This document shows positions 1 to 12,308 of a DNA stretch of 51,118 nt, one piece after another. Position 1 is the first letter of the stretch. Each line of letters starts with the position of its first letter. The notes below the pieces were generated by a model that saw only the letters and a program-made list of their open reading frames with translations, made no database searches and had not been told where the DNA came from. The position numbers and the translations under genes were made by a program. The stretch comes from Conidiobolus incongruus B7586 (lineage: Eukaryota; Entomophthoromycota; Entomophthoromycetes; Entomophthorales; Conidiobolaceae), in NCBI GenBank assembly GCA_000697335.1, contig JNEM01014850.1, positions 1-51,118 on the forward strand, read 5' to 3'.

Positions 1-1590
1 ATTTTTATTATTATAAAATTATATATATTATAAATTATATTATTTTTAATAAAATGATTCTAAAATTTAAAATTAAGTTATAAAATTAAAATATTATTTT
101 AGATTTAATTTATATCAATTATAAGCTCTATAATTAAATAAATAGGGTGCTTGACTATTAATCAAATAAATCAAGTCTTAATCCCTGATGGAATTATTTT
201 ATTATAAAATTAACCTTTTTATTTCTTTTTTTGTTTTTATATTATATATATAATATATATTTTTGTATTATCTCAATCATATATTTCAATTAATATTTAT
301 ATAGTTATTTATATTATAATAATTTAGAGAACCTATTAATTTCACTTATATTTATTTTAATATTATATTATATATTTTATTAAATCTTAGATTAATTAAA
401 ATAGAATTATATTTATATAAATTTTTAATCAAGCTTTATATTTGAAATTTATTAAAATTTATATATTAATTATATTAAATTATATTTATCAAAATTCAAT
501 AATTTATAATCATTTTAAATTTATTATTTTGAATCAATATAATATTTATTAATGGTTTGGATTTGTTTAGTTTAGCATTATTATTATTATTTTAACAAAA
601 GCACAAAAAAGTTATGAAAATTGAAAATACCTCTTTTAAATTTAATTCAATAGATATATAATAATGAATTTTGGATATTTCAATAAATACTCAAAACCCA
701 TCATTTTTTATTGACTTTGTTTGTCAATTCATTAATATGGAATATTGTTAACATTTAAAATTAATTTAAAGAGCTTAAAGTAAATTTTTGATTTATTCAA
801 TTATATTTTTTGATTCATGTGTATTATAAATTACATATACTTTCCATAATTATTTTCATTGAAATTGGGAATATTCTTATAATATTCTAGAACATAATAA
901 TTGTTAAACAGTAATATAGTTTGATTCAATAGTGTAAGTTATATACAAATTCAATAATATTTTAGTCTATAAAAACCTAAAATATTAAATAAATTGACCG
1001 TTTTTAGACTATTATTATGGTTTTTATATTTATGGATGAATGAAATTATTTAAAGAAATAACCTGTTTGAAGTTATATTATTATTCCTTATTACTTTATA
1101 TGTATATCCAATTTTAGAAAATAATAAAAATTTATTTAAAATATTTTATTCAACATAAAAAATAAAATATACTCCCTGCATTAAAGTTATAAATATTTTA
1201 AAAATTTAATAAAACCTTTTAATGATTCAACCATAAAAAAATCATTATTTAACTCAAATTATGAATTTTTGTATATCGATATACTTTAGACTATTAAATA
1301 AATGAATATTCTCCAATTAGAATTCTGTATTTTAGGATTTTAACACGACGTTCATCTCAAGTGAGGTAGAAATAAAAATATCAAGTTTAGATTTTTAATA
1401 TTATAAAATTTATATAAAATAATGATAAATAAATAAGTATGTAATGATTACTTCAAAATAATCCAAAGATATCAGTTATAGTAATTTATTATTGCATTTA
1501 CCTATAACACTAATTATCCAATTTAACATTCATATCAAATTCCAAAATTGAGTATAATTAAAGTTAGTAATACACTAATGATATACAATT
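1..1590. other. AT-rich intergenic DNA, no gene seen
   Basis: This stretch is almost entirely A and T with no open frame of meaningful length and no recognisable RNA gene. I see nothing that can be named before the iron-box-like site at 1591. Confidence 0.6.
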
Positions 1591-1601
1591 TTATCTGATA
1601 A
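1591..1601 (+). promoter_or_regulatory. Putative iron-responsive GATA-factor site upstream of the transporter gene
   Basis: TTATCTGATAA contains an exact ATCWGATAA, the element recognised by the fungal iron-sensing GATA repressors (SreA, Sre1, Urbs1, Fep1). It ends 254 bp before the transporter ATG. A second, imperfect copy (ATCAGATAT, 8 of 9) follows at 1628-1636. The same element is clustered upstream of the NRPS, which suggests shared control. The match is read directly; binding is inferred. Confidence 0.6.
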
Positions 1602-1854
1602 CAAAATATTTTTTGGAAAAATAATATATCAGATATGAATTGATAGAGTTTGTGTAATAAGTACTTCCAATTTTAGAAATGAATTCCTGTTAGGAAAAAC
1701 AATAATATGACTATTTAAATTAATTTTATGCACAGAAATATTTTTCCAGTATATAAAATACCGAGCCAGTTAATATCAAAGAATTAGTACTATAAAATGA
1801 GTAAATTCATAACAAAGTTTATTATATTTTGATATATTAAAGAATAGTAAAAAT

Positions 1855-3507
1855 ATGAATTCAACACAACGGGTTGATGTGGATAGTTCAGAAATTAATC
1901 AAAATCAATACCATTTAATTACTAAAATGGCTCAACTACGAACGCGAATGGACCAGTGGATTATCTTTATTGGTTTCTTTTTCCTCGGGATGACTGTCTT
2001 ACTGATTAGCACCGTAACATTTTCCCTAGTCCCTCGTATTACCTCGGAATTCGGTTCTTTTGATGTCTCTGCAATCACCGAAGTAATTCAAGTAATTCTG
2101 GGTATATTTTTCATTCCTTTCTTCTCAGCTTTATCGGATATCTACGGCCGTGGATTGATTCTGGCCCTTGCACTGCTTATCTCAATAGCTGGATCTATTT
2201 TAGCTGGTGTTGCTAATTCTTTTCTTGTATACAGTGTAGGAAATATTATTAATAATATTGGGGAAAGTGGGAGAAATTTGTTGGTACCTATAATTTTTGC
2301 TGATTTATTATCACCCAGGAATAGGGGTTTTGGGTATATTATGTTTTGGTTACCTGGCATTATTGCTCTATTTCTAGCAATACCTTTAGTACAACCGGCT
2401 AAAGAGTTCGGATGGAGATGGATGTTCATATTCCAAGCGATTTTCATATTTGTTTGCTCTTTACCATCACTTCTAGGATTGTTTCGTCTACAAAAACGTG
2501 CACAGAACTTAATGCCTCAATTCAATTTCAAAGCATCCAGTTTGTTAGAGGTAGATTGGGTTGGAATTATTCTTTTGACTATTGCTCTAAGTTTTGTTTT
2601 GTGTCCTGTCACATTAGTTATTAGATATCAAGACGGATGGGCTAATCCAGCCATGTTTGTACCTTTAATAATTGGTTTCATCTTTATTACTACATTCGCG
2701 ATTTGGGAGTGGAAGTATACAAAATTCCCTATAGTTACTAGAGATATGTTAACTTGTAAGGCTGCAGTGATAATGATTGTTATACGTTCAGCCGAAAAGC
2801 TAGAAATGTCTATCACTTGGAAATATTTCAGTTCTTATCTCATGGTATCAAGGAAAATTGAAGAAGACCGCATTATGCTAATTTCATTGGGATATCGTGT
2901 TGCATGGTATATTGCAGGTTTTTTAGCAGGTGTCGCTCTTAAAAAGATGAAGAGGATTAGATATATCATTTGGTTAAGCGTAGCACTTAATGTGATAGGC
3001 GTTGGATTAACTCTTCCCGCTCGTCATCCTCATACTTCCGAGGCATTTATCGTACTAGCTGAAGCACTCGTTGGTACTGGACATGGTGCGGCAGCGTGCG
3101 TTGGTTTGGTCATTCTCCAATCCACAGTTGATTTTAGGGATATAGCAAGGATTACATCTCTAGATTTCCTCGTTTCTAATGTAGTATCAGCAATTGGAGG
3201 TGCCGTTGCCACCAATGTTTGGAACGCGAATTTATCTAAAAATCTTATTCGCCATCTTCCACCTAAATATTCTGAACAAGTGCCTAGTTTCATTGCAGAT
3301 ATTTTCAGCTTGACAAAGCTCCCATCCAATATCACTGAGAACTGGATGCAAGCTTTGGGAGATACTCAGTGGTTGATGTGTACAATTTCAATCAGTTTGG
3401 CATCTCTATACTTTGTTATTGCTTCCACTCTTCCACATGTTGATTTAGATCAATGTCAAAATGTAGATAATTCTAAAACTAATGAAGAGTCAGATATTAA
3501 ATCTTAA
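1855..3507 (+). CDS. MFS transporter, siderophore-iron transporter (ARN/SIT) type
   Basis: Intronless 550-residue integral membrane protein. After a polar N-terminus of about 30 residues there are roughly 12-14 hydrophobic helices. A motif-A-like DIYGRG lies at residues 95-100 in the loop after the second helix, with NRGFGY at 156-161, GWRWMF at 186-191 and DWVGIILL near 234-241. The C-terminal part, with SAIGGAVATNVW followed by NLIRHLPP and an extracellular loop before the last helix, resembles the ARN/SIT family of fungal siderophore-iron/proton symporters (plasma membrane or vesicles). Family assignment is from remembered motifs; a general drug-type MFS exporter is the main alternative. 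The ATG has A at -3 and an exact ATCWGATAA 254 bp upstream. A decayed paralogue follows in the same orientation at 6780-8407, and the NRPS begins 22.5 kb downstream on the same strand. Lack of introns contrasts with the intron-rich genes at 12-16 kb. Confidence 0.8.
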   Translation: MNSTQRVDVDSSEINQNQYHLITKMAQLRTRMDQWIIFIGFFFLGMTVLLISTVTFSLVPRITSEFGSFDVSAITEVIQVILGIFFIPFFSALSDIYGRGLILALALLISIAGSILAGVANSFLVYSVGNIINNIGESGRNLLVPIIFADLLSPRNRGFGYIMFWLPGIIALFLAIPLVQPAKEFGWRWMFIFQAIFIFVCSLPSLLGLFRLQKRAQNLMPQFNFKASSLLEVDWVGIILLTIALSFVLCPVTLVIRYQDGWANPAMFVPLIIGFIFITTFAIWEWKYTKFPIVTRDMLTCKAAVIMIVIRSAEKLEMSITWKYFSSYLMVSRKIEEDRIMLISLGYRVAWYIAGFLAGVALKKMKRIRYIIWLSVALNVIGVGLTLPARHPHTSEAFIVLAEALVGTGHGAAACVGLVILQSTVDFRDIARITSLDFLVSNVVSAIGGAVATNVWNANLSKNLIRHLPPKYSEQVPSFIADIFSLTKLPSNITENWMQALGDTQWLMCTISISLASLYFVIASTLPHVDLDQCQNVDNSKTNEESDIKS

Positions 3508-6500
3508 TACAATTTATCAAGTTTGATTCCACTAATAGAATTCAACTCTTCTAACGATATTTCTTCAATTTGGTATATTTTAAATAAATTGGAAAAAAGA
3601 CTAGAGTATTAATATTTATTTTGGAATCTTTTTATTATATTTAATCATCCAATCATTTTTTAAATATCCATATTTTTAAATTTTAATCATTTCATTAATT
3701 AAATTATAATGATTAATTTGATATTTCCTTGGATAAAAATTTTAATTCATTCTTATAAAAGCACATGGATTTATTATAATTTTGTTAACCCTTCAAGGGT
3801 AGTTTTGTTCCAAATCAAGTTTGTTCAAACGCTAATTTAATAACTTTGAATTTTATTAAATTTCAATATTAAAAGGAAAAATAATTTCAAAATAAAAATG
3901 GATATTTTACTCCTTTTTAAAAAACATAATTTTATTTTTAATAATTATTTAAATAATCATTTTATATAGCTTTTATAATCAGGTTTCATAACTATATTTA
4001 TACAATACAAAGTTAACATATTATTAGCTTTCTTTCCTTAGATATATAACTAAACTAGGTGATAAAAACAATATAATATAGAGAAAGAATTAAGTCAATA
4101 GCGATATAAATAATTTAATATAACAGTGAGTTTATTTAAGATTTGGAGCAAATTAATTAATATAATTATTTTAAAACTAGATTGATAGAAATAATTTTAA
4201 ACCTTAGAAAATGATAATGATAAACAATAATTATAAAATAATATTAAAATATAAAGAAGTAATAAAAGACCATATTTATTATTTAAATTGAAAACTATTT
4301 GTACTATTAAATTAACACTGAAAGTATAAATTACTTAGGTAATTAAAAGTTAATATAAATATGGAATTATAAAAAAAATTTAAAGAATTAATCTCTTAAT
4401 GAAATGAAAATGAGTAATTTATTAAAATAACCTTAAACATAGAAAATTATATATGGTGGGCATAAAGGATAAGATAATAAAGACTAGTTGTTTTTAATAA
4501 ATGATGATGTAATTATTTTAATCCTATAAATACGGTTATCATAATACAAAAATGGCTTTTTGATTGAACTATTTTGATTAATTAGTGACCTTAGCTTTGA
4601 ATGATTTATTATTCCAATATTTAAAAATTAGACTTTTTTAAAGTATATTTAAATAATATTATTTAATTTAAAGTCTATAAAAATAAATGTATTTTATAAA
4701 ATTAATAATTCTCTTTATTATTAATAAATTTGTATTATTTTTTTATAAAACCTAATAATTAAAGGTTATTCACTTTATTAAAATATTAAATTTAATATAA
4801 ACTAACTAATTTAATTATAAATATCAACTTTCTTGGTATTTTTTAATTGATTTAAATAGCTGTATAGATATGGAATATAGTTTAATATAGTTACAAATAT
4901 GGTAGAATTTTTTAATTATGTTTAGTTAATAATATTCTGTAACTTTTAATTTATATATCTTATAGTTATTTTGCTAAAAAAGAGTTATTCAAAAATAATA
5001 TTAAGAACTTGAATTAAAATTATTTTTTTAATAAAAATAAAATCTATTATTGACTGATTTCTTTAGTAATTAAATAAAAATATATTATGATAATATAGTA
5101 TATTATATTAATTAATATTTGCTTAAAAATAAAATAATTATTTATAAGAATATATAAAATTGTTTTAATATAGTAATTTGATCTGTATTTTTATAAAAGA
5201 TTAAATAAAAGGATTGATAGTTCTTTAATTAATATATTATTCTATATATGGTTTAAATACTATTTATATTTTAATAGATTATATTTAGTTATAATTATTT
5301 TATTTTTTTTAATCTTTGGGATATAAAGTATTTATTTATTATTTTTATTAATTTAAATATATTTAAGGTATAATAAAAATAATATGATTTTAAAACTAAT
5401 ATTTGAATATTATAAAGATTTTTAATTCAAACAAGATGGTGTTTTTTTAATATATTTTTAATTTTTAAATAATTAGGAAATGACAGATAGAAATAACTTT
5501 ATAAATTAATTGATAATGAATAATTTGACTATAAACTTTTATATAATATATTAAGTGATAAATAATTTATTTATATTATTATTATTTTTTTATTAAGTCC
5601 TTATAAATTTTTTATATTTTTAAAATATATTTTCTTAAGCTATAACAATATTTAAATAAAAGATTATAATATTTATTATCTGGTTGAAATATAATTAAAT
5701 TAAACAATAAACTTAGAAAAGAAAATTAATTATTGAAATCAATAATATATATTAATCTATTAAAATTTAATATTATATATTCTACTATTATATCCCTATA
5801 TATTATTTTAACTATAATAATATATTTGAAAAGATAAAAATTAAATAATTTTCTTTTTTTTTAATTCTAAGGTAATAAAATATACTTTTCAATGATTATC
5901 TATTTTTAATCAATATAGTTGATTGAATTTTATATCCTATATAATTATTTCCAATAATAATATTTCCATTTATTCAATGTAGTTTTTACTTTTATATTTA
6001 CAATGGTAATTTTGTTTATTTAATCCCATTTTTTTATATCTTATTAATATATTATATATTTAAATTATATTTTAAGAATAAAAAATAAGACCATAATGAT
6101 ATAATTTTATACTGGTTATATTATATCATTTTATATTTGATTTTTAACTCGAATTTAAGATATTCATATTCTTAATGTTTTTAGCTAATATTAATTATAT
6201 TATAAATATAAGTTATAGCATAATCAATATTGAAATATAAAAACTAATAATTTTATTTTGAAAGGAAAATAAATGATAATTAAAGTATTACTTAATATAT
6301 ATTCCTTTGATTAGCTAAAAATATAAGACAGCCTGAACAAGATAAGATTTTATATTTAGTATTCCAGATTTAGGTTGACTAAACCGTTTAAAATAATATA
6401 TTTTCAAAGACCATGCCACCAGTTACTACTTGTAAATTTCTGTCAATAAATGATATTAAATAATTTACATAATTTGATATTTTAATTTATGCTATTTTTT

Positions 6501-6779
6501 TAATAAGTTCAAATTCCATAATTTTCAGTTAGTTTTGTTTAAAAATTTTATATAAAAAATTATAATAAATTTAATGAATATAATCAATATATCAGTATAC
6601 CTATATATCAATATATCAATATCTATTTAATATAATATTATAATAATATTTAATCTACTGAAATTAACAAAAAAATTGATTGATTTTGATTTAGTAATTT
6701 TATTTTTGTAGTCATTAAATATTATATTCTAATTTAATTTTGTTGCAGTAATAATAATTGCATCAGACAAAATCCATTG
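3508..6779. other. AT-rich intergenic DNA
   Basis: 3.3 kb of very AT-rich sequence between the transporter and its decayed copy. An AATAAA that could serve as polyadenylation signal lies at 3583-3588, but such hexamers are common here. No gene, RNA or repeat is recognisable, and there is no exact ATCWGATAA upstream of the pseudogene. Confidence 0.55.
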
Positions 6780-8407
6780 TCGATGGATATCCGGCTGACA
6801 TAATGAGGTAACAAATGGTGACAAAGACGACTCAAATTAGTAGCCAAGCGATCAATCGGATCATCTACATAGGTATTTAATTATCAGGTATTTGTTTAGC
6901 TCTCATCTTTAATATCTCGGTCACTCTGGAAACGAAAATCACGTCTGAGTTGGATTTATTCGACGTTACCGCAATTACCGAAGTAATTCAAATAATTATT
7001 GATATCTTTTTCATTCCATCCTTCGCAGCGTTGTTCAAATCTACGGTCCGAATATTATATTAACTATCTCTTTGTCGATTATAATAGTTGGTGTTGCCCA
7101 AAATTTCGCTCAGTATAGTGTCAGCAATATTATTTTTAATATTGGTGAAATTGGAAGGTCCTTAGTGGTGCCTATCGTTTTGGCAGATCTTTGGACCCTA
7201 TGAACAGGGGATTGTAATTAATTTTCTGTCGGGTGCCAAGTTTGATTAGCTTGGGACTCGGAATTCTCATTGTTGAATTTGCGTTTGAATTTGATTGGAA
7301 ATAGGTCTATATCTTACAGAGGATTTTCATTGCTATAATTGCTGTTCCCGTACTCTTTGGTTAGTTCAGACTTCAATGACGCACTCAATACTTGATCCCC
7401 AGATTCAACTTCAGGATCTAGTCCATGTTGGAGGTTGATTGGATAGGTATTACTCTGTTGACTATTTTGCTAAGTTTCATCTTGTATCCATTCACTTTGG
7501 TCATTCAACATGACGACGATTAAGCAGATCCAGCCAATTTTGTGTTATTAATAATTGTGTCTTGTTGTACATGTTTATAGACTGGGAACTCATTCATAAG
7601 ATATCCAATTGTTTCTTGAGATTTGTTGGCAAAGCGAGGAGCTGTTGCAATAGTCATCGTCAGAGCATCCTTAAAATTGAATAGCGCAATGCCTTGAGAG
7701 TATTTTAATTCTTTCCTAATGGTACGTAGAAACATTGATGAAAGCCAAATTGTGTAAGTTAATCTAGGATATCGTCTCACATGGTTTATTACTAGAGATC
7801 TTTGTGACTTGATACCTACTCGAATAAAATATGTTAGATTAATAGTTTGGTTATCGATGGCATTCAAGGTTATTAAGCCTGGCTTGACAATTTCATCTCG
7901 CTATCTAAGCCCTTTTGAACCTTCGTTATCGTTTTCAAAGCTTTAATTGGTGGATGCACTGGTATTTTAGCTCGTACCGGTATAACTGTTCTCCAACCCA
8001 CTGTCGGCTTTAAAGATATTTACAATATATCAGCTCTAGACTCCCTCATGGCCTCAATTTTCGTACCAATTGCAGCTGCCGTAGCATCAAACATTTGGTA
8101 TGCCAATGTTACCAAGAATTTATTACGCTACTTGCACAAAAAGCTTGGCAAGAAAGTTCCTGACCTAATTGCAGATATCTTCGGTTTAAGAGCCTTATCT
8201 GAAGATTTTACGAACAAATGGATGCAAGAGTTTGGAGGTACTCAGTGGCTCACGTCCATGATTCCACTCTGTATTGCATATTTCTGTTCTTTGGTTACTC
8301 TCCCTATACTACTTATAGATCTTGACAAATGTCAGAATATTGACCAATCCTCTAAAGAAACTGATTTGGACAAGAAGCATCCAAAGTTAATTAGTGAACA
8401 ATGTTAA
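6780..8407 (+). pseudogene. Decayed paralogue of the siderophore-type MFS transporter
   Basis: Translation in shifting frames follows the transporter at 1855-3507 from its N-terminal region to the end. The stretch at about 6960-7030 encodes DVTAITEVIQIIIDIFFIP, against DVSAITEVIQVILGIFFIP in the intact gene, and nearly the same DNA. The last 119 codons (8048-8407) remain open and match the intact C-terminus (VASNIWYANVTKNLLRYL; DLDKCQNI). In between there are several in-frame stops and frameshifts. The DIYGRG loop is lost and the middle third is poorly preserved, so no full-length transporter can be made. It is a tandem duplicate in the same orientation about 3.3 kb away. Its upstream DNA lacks the ATCWGATAA element found before the intact copy. 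The start is approximate. Confidence 0.85.
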
Positions 8408-9161
8408 TATAAATTATTTTCTCAAATTATTATTTTAATATAATTTCAGTAATAAATTAAATTTTTTATTAATAATTTCGTTAAATGGTATTAACAATAA
8501 TAATTTGAAATTATCAATTTTAAAATTATTGTAACAAAAAAAATTATTAAATTTGGTAATAAAAAAAATTTCAATCCTGCTTATTCATTAATCCAATGAA
8601 ATATAAAAATATTTGAAATAGAACTAAAATAATAATTATTATATATTAATGGTTCAAGTTTAATATACTTGAGTTCGTACAAACTTAAATCATAATAACA
8701 ACTTGATGCGGATTTTTTATATTATCAAAACTGAAAACTCTCACTCGAAATCATTGATTTGATTAAATCTTTAATTCTGACTTTTATTTTGAAATAGCAG
8801 AATTTTATTTTAATTTTAAAATTAATAATGATTGATATAATTATGCCATATTTAGAAAGTTCAGATTTTTAGTGAGTTAGTTTCAAGATTATTAATATTT
8901 GGAAGTTTGATTAAGATAGTATAAAAATCAAAGAAATATTAATTTTGTTGAAATTAATTATATTATAGTGATAAGACTAAAATATTTTATTTGGTTTAGT
9001 AATATATGATTTGAAATATTAAATATAAAATATCTTAATTCATTTGAAAATTAAGATTGAATAGGAATCCAAATTTGGTAAAAAAATTGAATTGTGCAAA
9101 TTAAATTAAATTAGGTTTAAAGGTTCTGTAGTCAAAAAAGTTTATTGAAAATTACTTATAA
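8408..9161. other. AT-rich intergenic DNA
   Basis: Between the transporter pseudogene and the tRNA gene I see only AT-rich sequence with no coding or structural feature. Confidence 0.5.
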
Positions 9162-9255
9162 GCTCCTATAGCAAAGTGGTTAATGCGTCGTGCTTATAAG
9201 TGAACAACTTATACTAGGTCACGCGAAGGTCACGGGTTCGAACCCCGTTGGGAGC
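9162..9255 (+). tRNA. tRNA-Ile(UAU) with a 22-nt intron
   Basis: The cloverleaf folds cleanly. Acceptor GCTCCTA pairs with TGGGAGC, the D stem is GCA/TGC, the anticodon stem is TCGTG/CGCGA, and the T arm is ACGGG-TTCGAAC-CCCGT. The anticodon loop CTTATAA gives anticodon UAU (isoleucine, AUA codons). An intron occupies 9199-9220, directly after position 37, the canonical site. Its ACTTATA is complementary to the TATAAGT spanning the anticodon, giving the usual pre-tRNA anticodon-intron helix. Exons are 9162-9198 and 9221-9255; the mature length is 72 nt and CCA is not encoded. Splicing would need the tRNA endonuclease. Confidence 0.93.
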
Positions 9256-9259
9256 GTGA

Positions 9260-9265
9260 TTTTTT
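9260..9265 (+). terminator. Pol III terminator of tRNA-Ile
   Basis: A run of six T begins 5 nt after the tRNA 3' end, as expected for RNA polymerase III termination. Confidence 0.7.
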
Positions 9266-10707
9266 AATATTACATTATATTTTTCTCATCAATTTTTATT
9301 ACATTATATTTACTTCAATTCTTTTCAACTTTATTTGATTCAATATTTCCTCCAATAATTGTTTACTTTTTCTTATATTATCATATATAAAATATTAGAT
9401 TTTTATGATTATATCTTATATAATGATGAAATTACATCAATCAACTTAAATACTTTACATATTTTGTTATTCTATAATCATCATCATTCTTGATTCATTC
9501 AATGATAAATTTCATATCTGATACAACCCGTGATTGATAAATGATAATTCTTTTAATATTAACCAGTCTATTAAATAGTAATGATATAATCACTTTATTA
9601 CGATTTATTCTAAAAATGCCAATTGCCATTGCAACTATAGTAAATTATCATTTTTGTAAGTTTGGTGGAAATATCAAACTATATTTTATATCATATTTTT
9701 TATTATTGTGAAATCAAATGGATATTTTATTTCATTATATTATTTTTCTATTTTAGTATAAAACTAAAAAACAAAGATAATCTTATTTATATTTTATTAA
9801 AATTATATTTGATGGTAAATAATATACCCAATAAATTATCCACACTATAATACATCTTTTAATAGAGGCCTCATATTGGATATCATTTCTCTAATATTAT
9901 ATAGGATTCAAAGTGATAAAATTTGAAATAATGATAATGCATATATTGAATTTAAATACAGTAATAAGAATAACTATTGTATCATAATTGTTGATATAAT
10001 TAATAATTTTCCTTTAATATGAAATAAAAATCATTTATCATCTATAAATTTAACAGACTCATTGCAATTAGTATACTTATCTGGATCAATAATAAAGTTG
10101 GTATTGTAATTCACGATTTTACTGATCTTATGCCAATCAATTCCAAACTGTGAAAACTATTCTATAAAATATCAAAAAGAAGATGCCATATAGCAAATAA
10201 TCAGTTTAACTAAAGAATAAGTAGTTATTCAATATATTTCATTTATTGTTTAAGAAATTTTAAAAATTCTTATTGCTTGTTTTTTAAATAATATGAAAGC
10301 AAATGTGAATTAAAGTAACTTCTGATAAATATAAGAGTTGTTATATTTTCAAAATATTTATCATCATGTTAATTTCATTTTTAGTGATGTATACATAAAT
10401 CCCAAAAATTCAAACAGTGAATAAATTTATATTTCAGAGGTCATATATCTTAAATTCAATATAAAACTTTCCAAGTTAGACTAGTCTACGAAGAAGATTT
10501 CATTTCATATAATTTACTAAATTGTTCCTTATGTTTGTCACTAAGCACGATGTATAGTACCCGAAGTTTCAATCAAGAAATTTACAATGGCTATTTATTT
10601 TCTAGATGATTTGTTGGAAATAAAATTCTCAATCAAAATAGTGAATTTAATACTTTAATTTAAAGTGATAATAAAGAATGAGATCGACATTATATTAAAT
10701 ACCAAAA
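9266..10707. other. AT-rich intergenic DNA
   Basis: No supported gene. A near-match to the iron-box element (ATCTGATAC, 8 of 9) occurs near 9516 but is isolated and next to no candidate gene. A 62-codon open frame at 9662-9850 has low-complexity AT-driven content. Confidence 0.45.
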
Positions 10708-10953
10708 ATGGATTTCAAGTTTACAAGGTTGCTTGATATTCATGCTATCTTTGCGTTAACTAAATACTTTATTGATATGCACCAATATGACTTTAAGGAA
10801 GGAACAACAAAAAATAGCTATATTCTGCTTGAAAGCTATCATGATGCAAACATTACAAAGTTATCTTGGAAAAATATAAATATGTTTAGTCCTCTAAACT
10901 ATTCTCTCATTATCGAAGTTTATTCAAAATTTTGTGAATATATAATTAAATAG
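10708..10953 (+). pseudogene. Short ORF, possible relic of an unidentified gene
   Basis: 81 codons with more varied amino-acid content than the spurious AT-rich frames nearby. In the same frame, protein-like sequence (KPLFEKLIVASS) continues for about 20 codons past the stop. That pattern fits a decayed exon or gene relic better than a functional small protein. I do not recognise a family, see no convincing splice sites joining it to other exons, and cannot assign a function. A chance open frame is a real alternative. Confidence 0.2.
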
Positions 10954-12308
10954 CCCAAGCCTTTATTCGAGAAGCTTATTGTGGCATCCTCGAAAAACAC
11001 AAATTACGTCATATAGTTAATTCAGAATTTTAAAACAAAGCTCAAAGTTCTCTGAAAAAGCTCTTGATCATATTTAAAGTTTCTTGAATTGAATTACAAC
11101 TTTATTTTGCTTGTCAATGCTTAATTATCAATCAATAAATTAGCTCATTATTACTATAATTCAAAGATTCACTCTATTATATTTATCCATTAAATTATAT
11201 TTTTATAAGCACACATTTAAACATGATTTTTAAAAAATATTAAAATTTATAAAATTAAAATATAAGGATCAAATATTAAAAACTCCAAAGAAAATATAAT
11301 TAATTCAGCATCATCAGTAGTAGAAAATTTTTTAATTTGGTAAAAAAAATTATATCTTAATATATAAAGGAGCATTAATTTCGATAATACAATCTTTAAT
11401 AAACAGGTTAAATTATCATTTGTTAATATTTTATATAACAATCACTATCATGAATAATTTTATGGTTAAAATTTTATATCATATATCTTATGAACTGTAT
11501 TATAAAACCATTTATATTATATATTTAATGTATAACAAATTGCTATTTTTTTATTCGTTTAATATCAAATTATTCTAAAAGTTTTCATTAAATTTAAATA
11601 TTTATCAAAATTGAATGTGATAGTCAAAATAGGGTAATATTTATATAAATCTACATATATATCGACTCATATATTAAATTGAAATATTCCTGTTAGCAAT
11701 TATTCAACCTTAAATAATATTTATGAACTAAATACAGTAATATTATAATTTAAAATTTTACTATTATATACCAAAAAACTATTCAAATTATAGAGCAAAT
11801 TCAGAAATTATATATATAAAATTTAATTCAATGTCATCTGATATCCTTTAAATAAATAAAGTTACATATTTACCCCCCAACATAAACCAAATATACCCTT
11901 ATATCCAAAAACCAATAATATCAAAAAATTTTTAAATTCAATTTACTATATTTCCTGGCCAATTTTAACCTAAAACATAACAAAGATCCTTTAGCATTCA
12001 CCAAACTTAATTTCCCTTCCATTAACATTATAAACATATTTGTAAACTTTTTTATCCAATAAAATTCAATTTAGACTAAATGATATAATTTCAAATTAGA
12101 GAGTATTTAAAATTGAATTTGAATATTAGTGGAATTATATTATATAAATCCATTTAATCTGACCCTTGTCACTAAATTATTATATCATACTAGTTATAAT
12201 TGATTACCAAAGCTCATAAAAATCTGTCCTAATTTAGTTAATACATTTAATAAGTTTTCAAAAATTGATTGGATCGGATTCGGAATAAATATATAGTCCC
12301 TAACCACC
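10954..12308. other. AT-rich intergenic DNA
   Basis: Nothing recognisable. One imperfect iron-box-like ATCTGATAT lies near 11836. The last 300 bp presumably include the promoter of the gene starting at 12309. Confidence 0.45.

Noticed and set aside
7520-7867. 115-codon minus-strand open frame
   Set aside because: It lies antisense to the decayed transporter copy and has no recognisable domain; it is a shadow of the pseudogene.
9510-9518. ATCTGATAC and, near 11836, ATCTGATAT as further iron boxes
   Set aside because: Each has one mismatch to ATCWGATAA, stands alone and is not close upstream of a credible iron-related gene.
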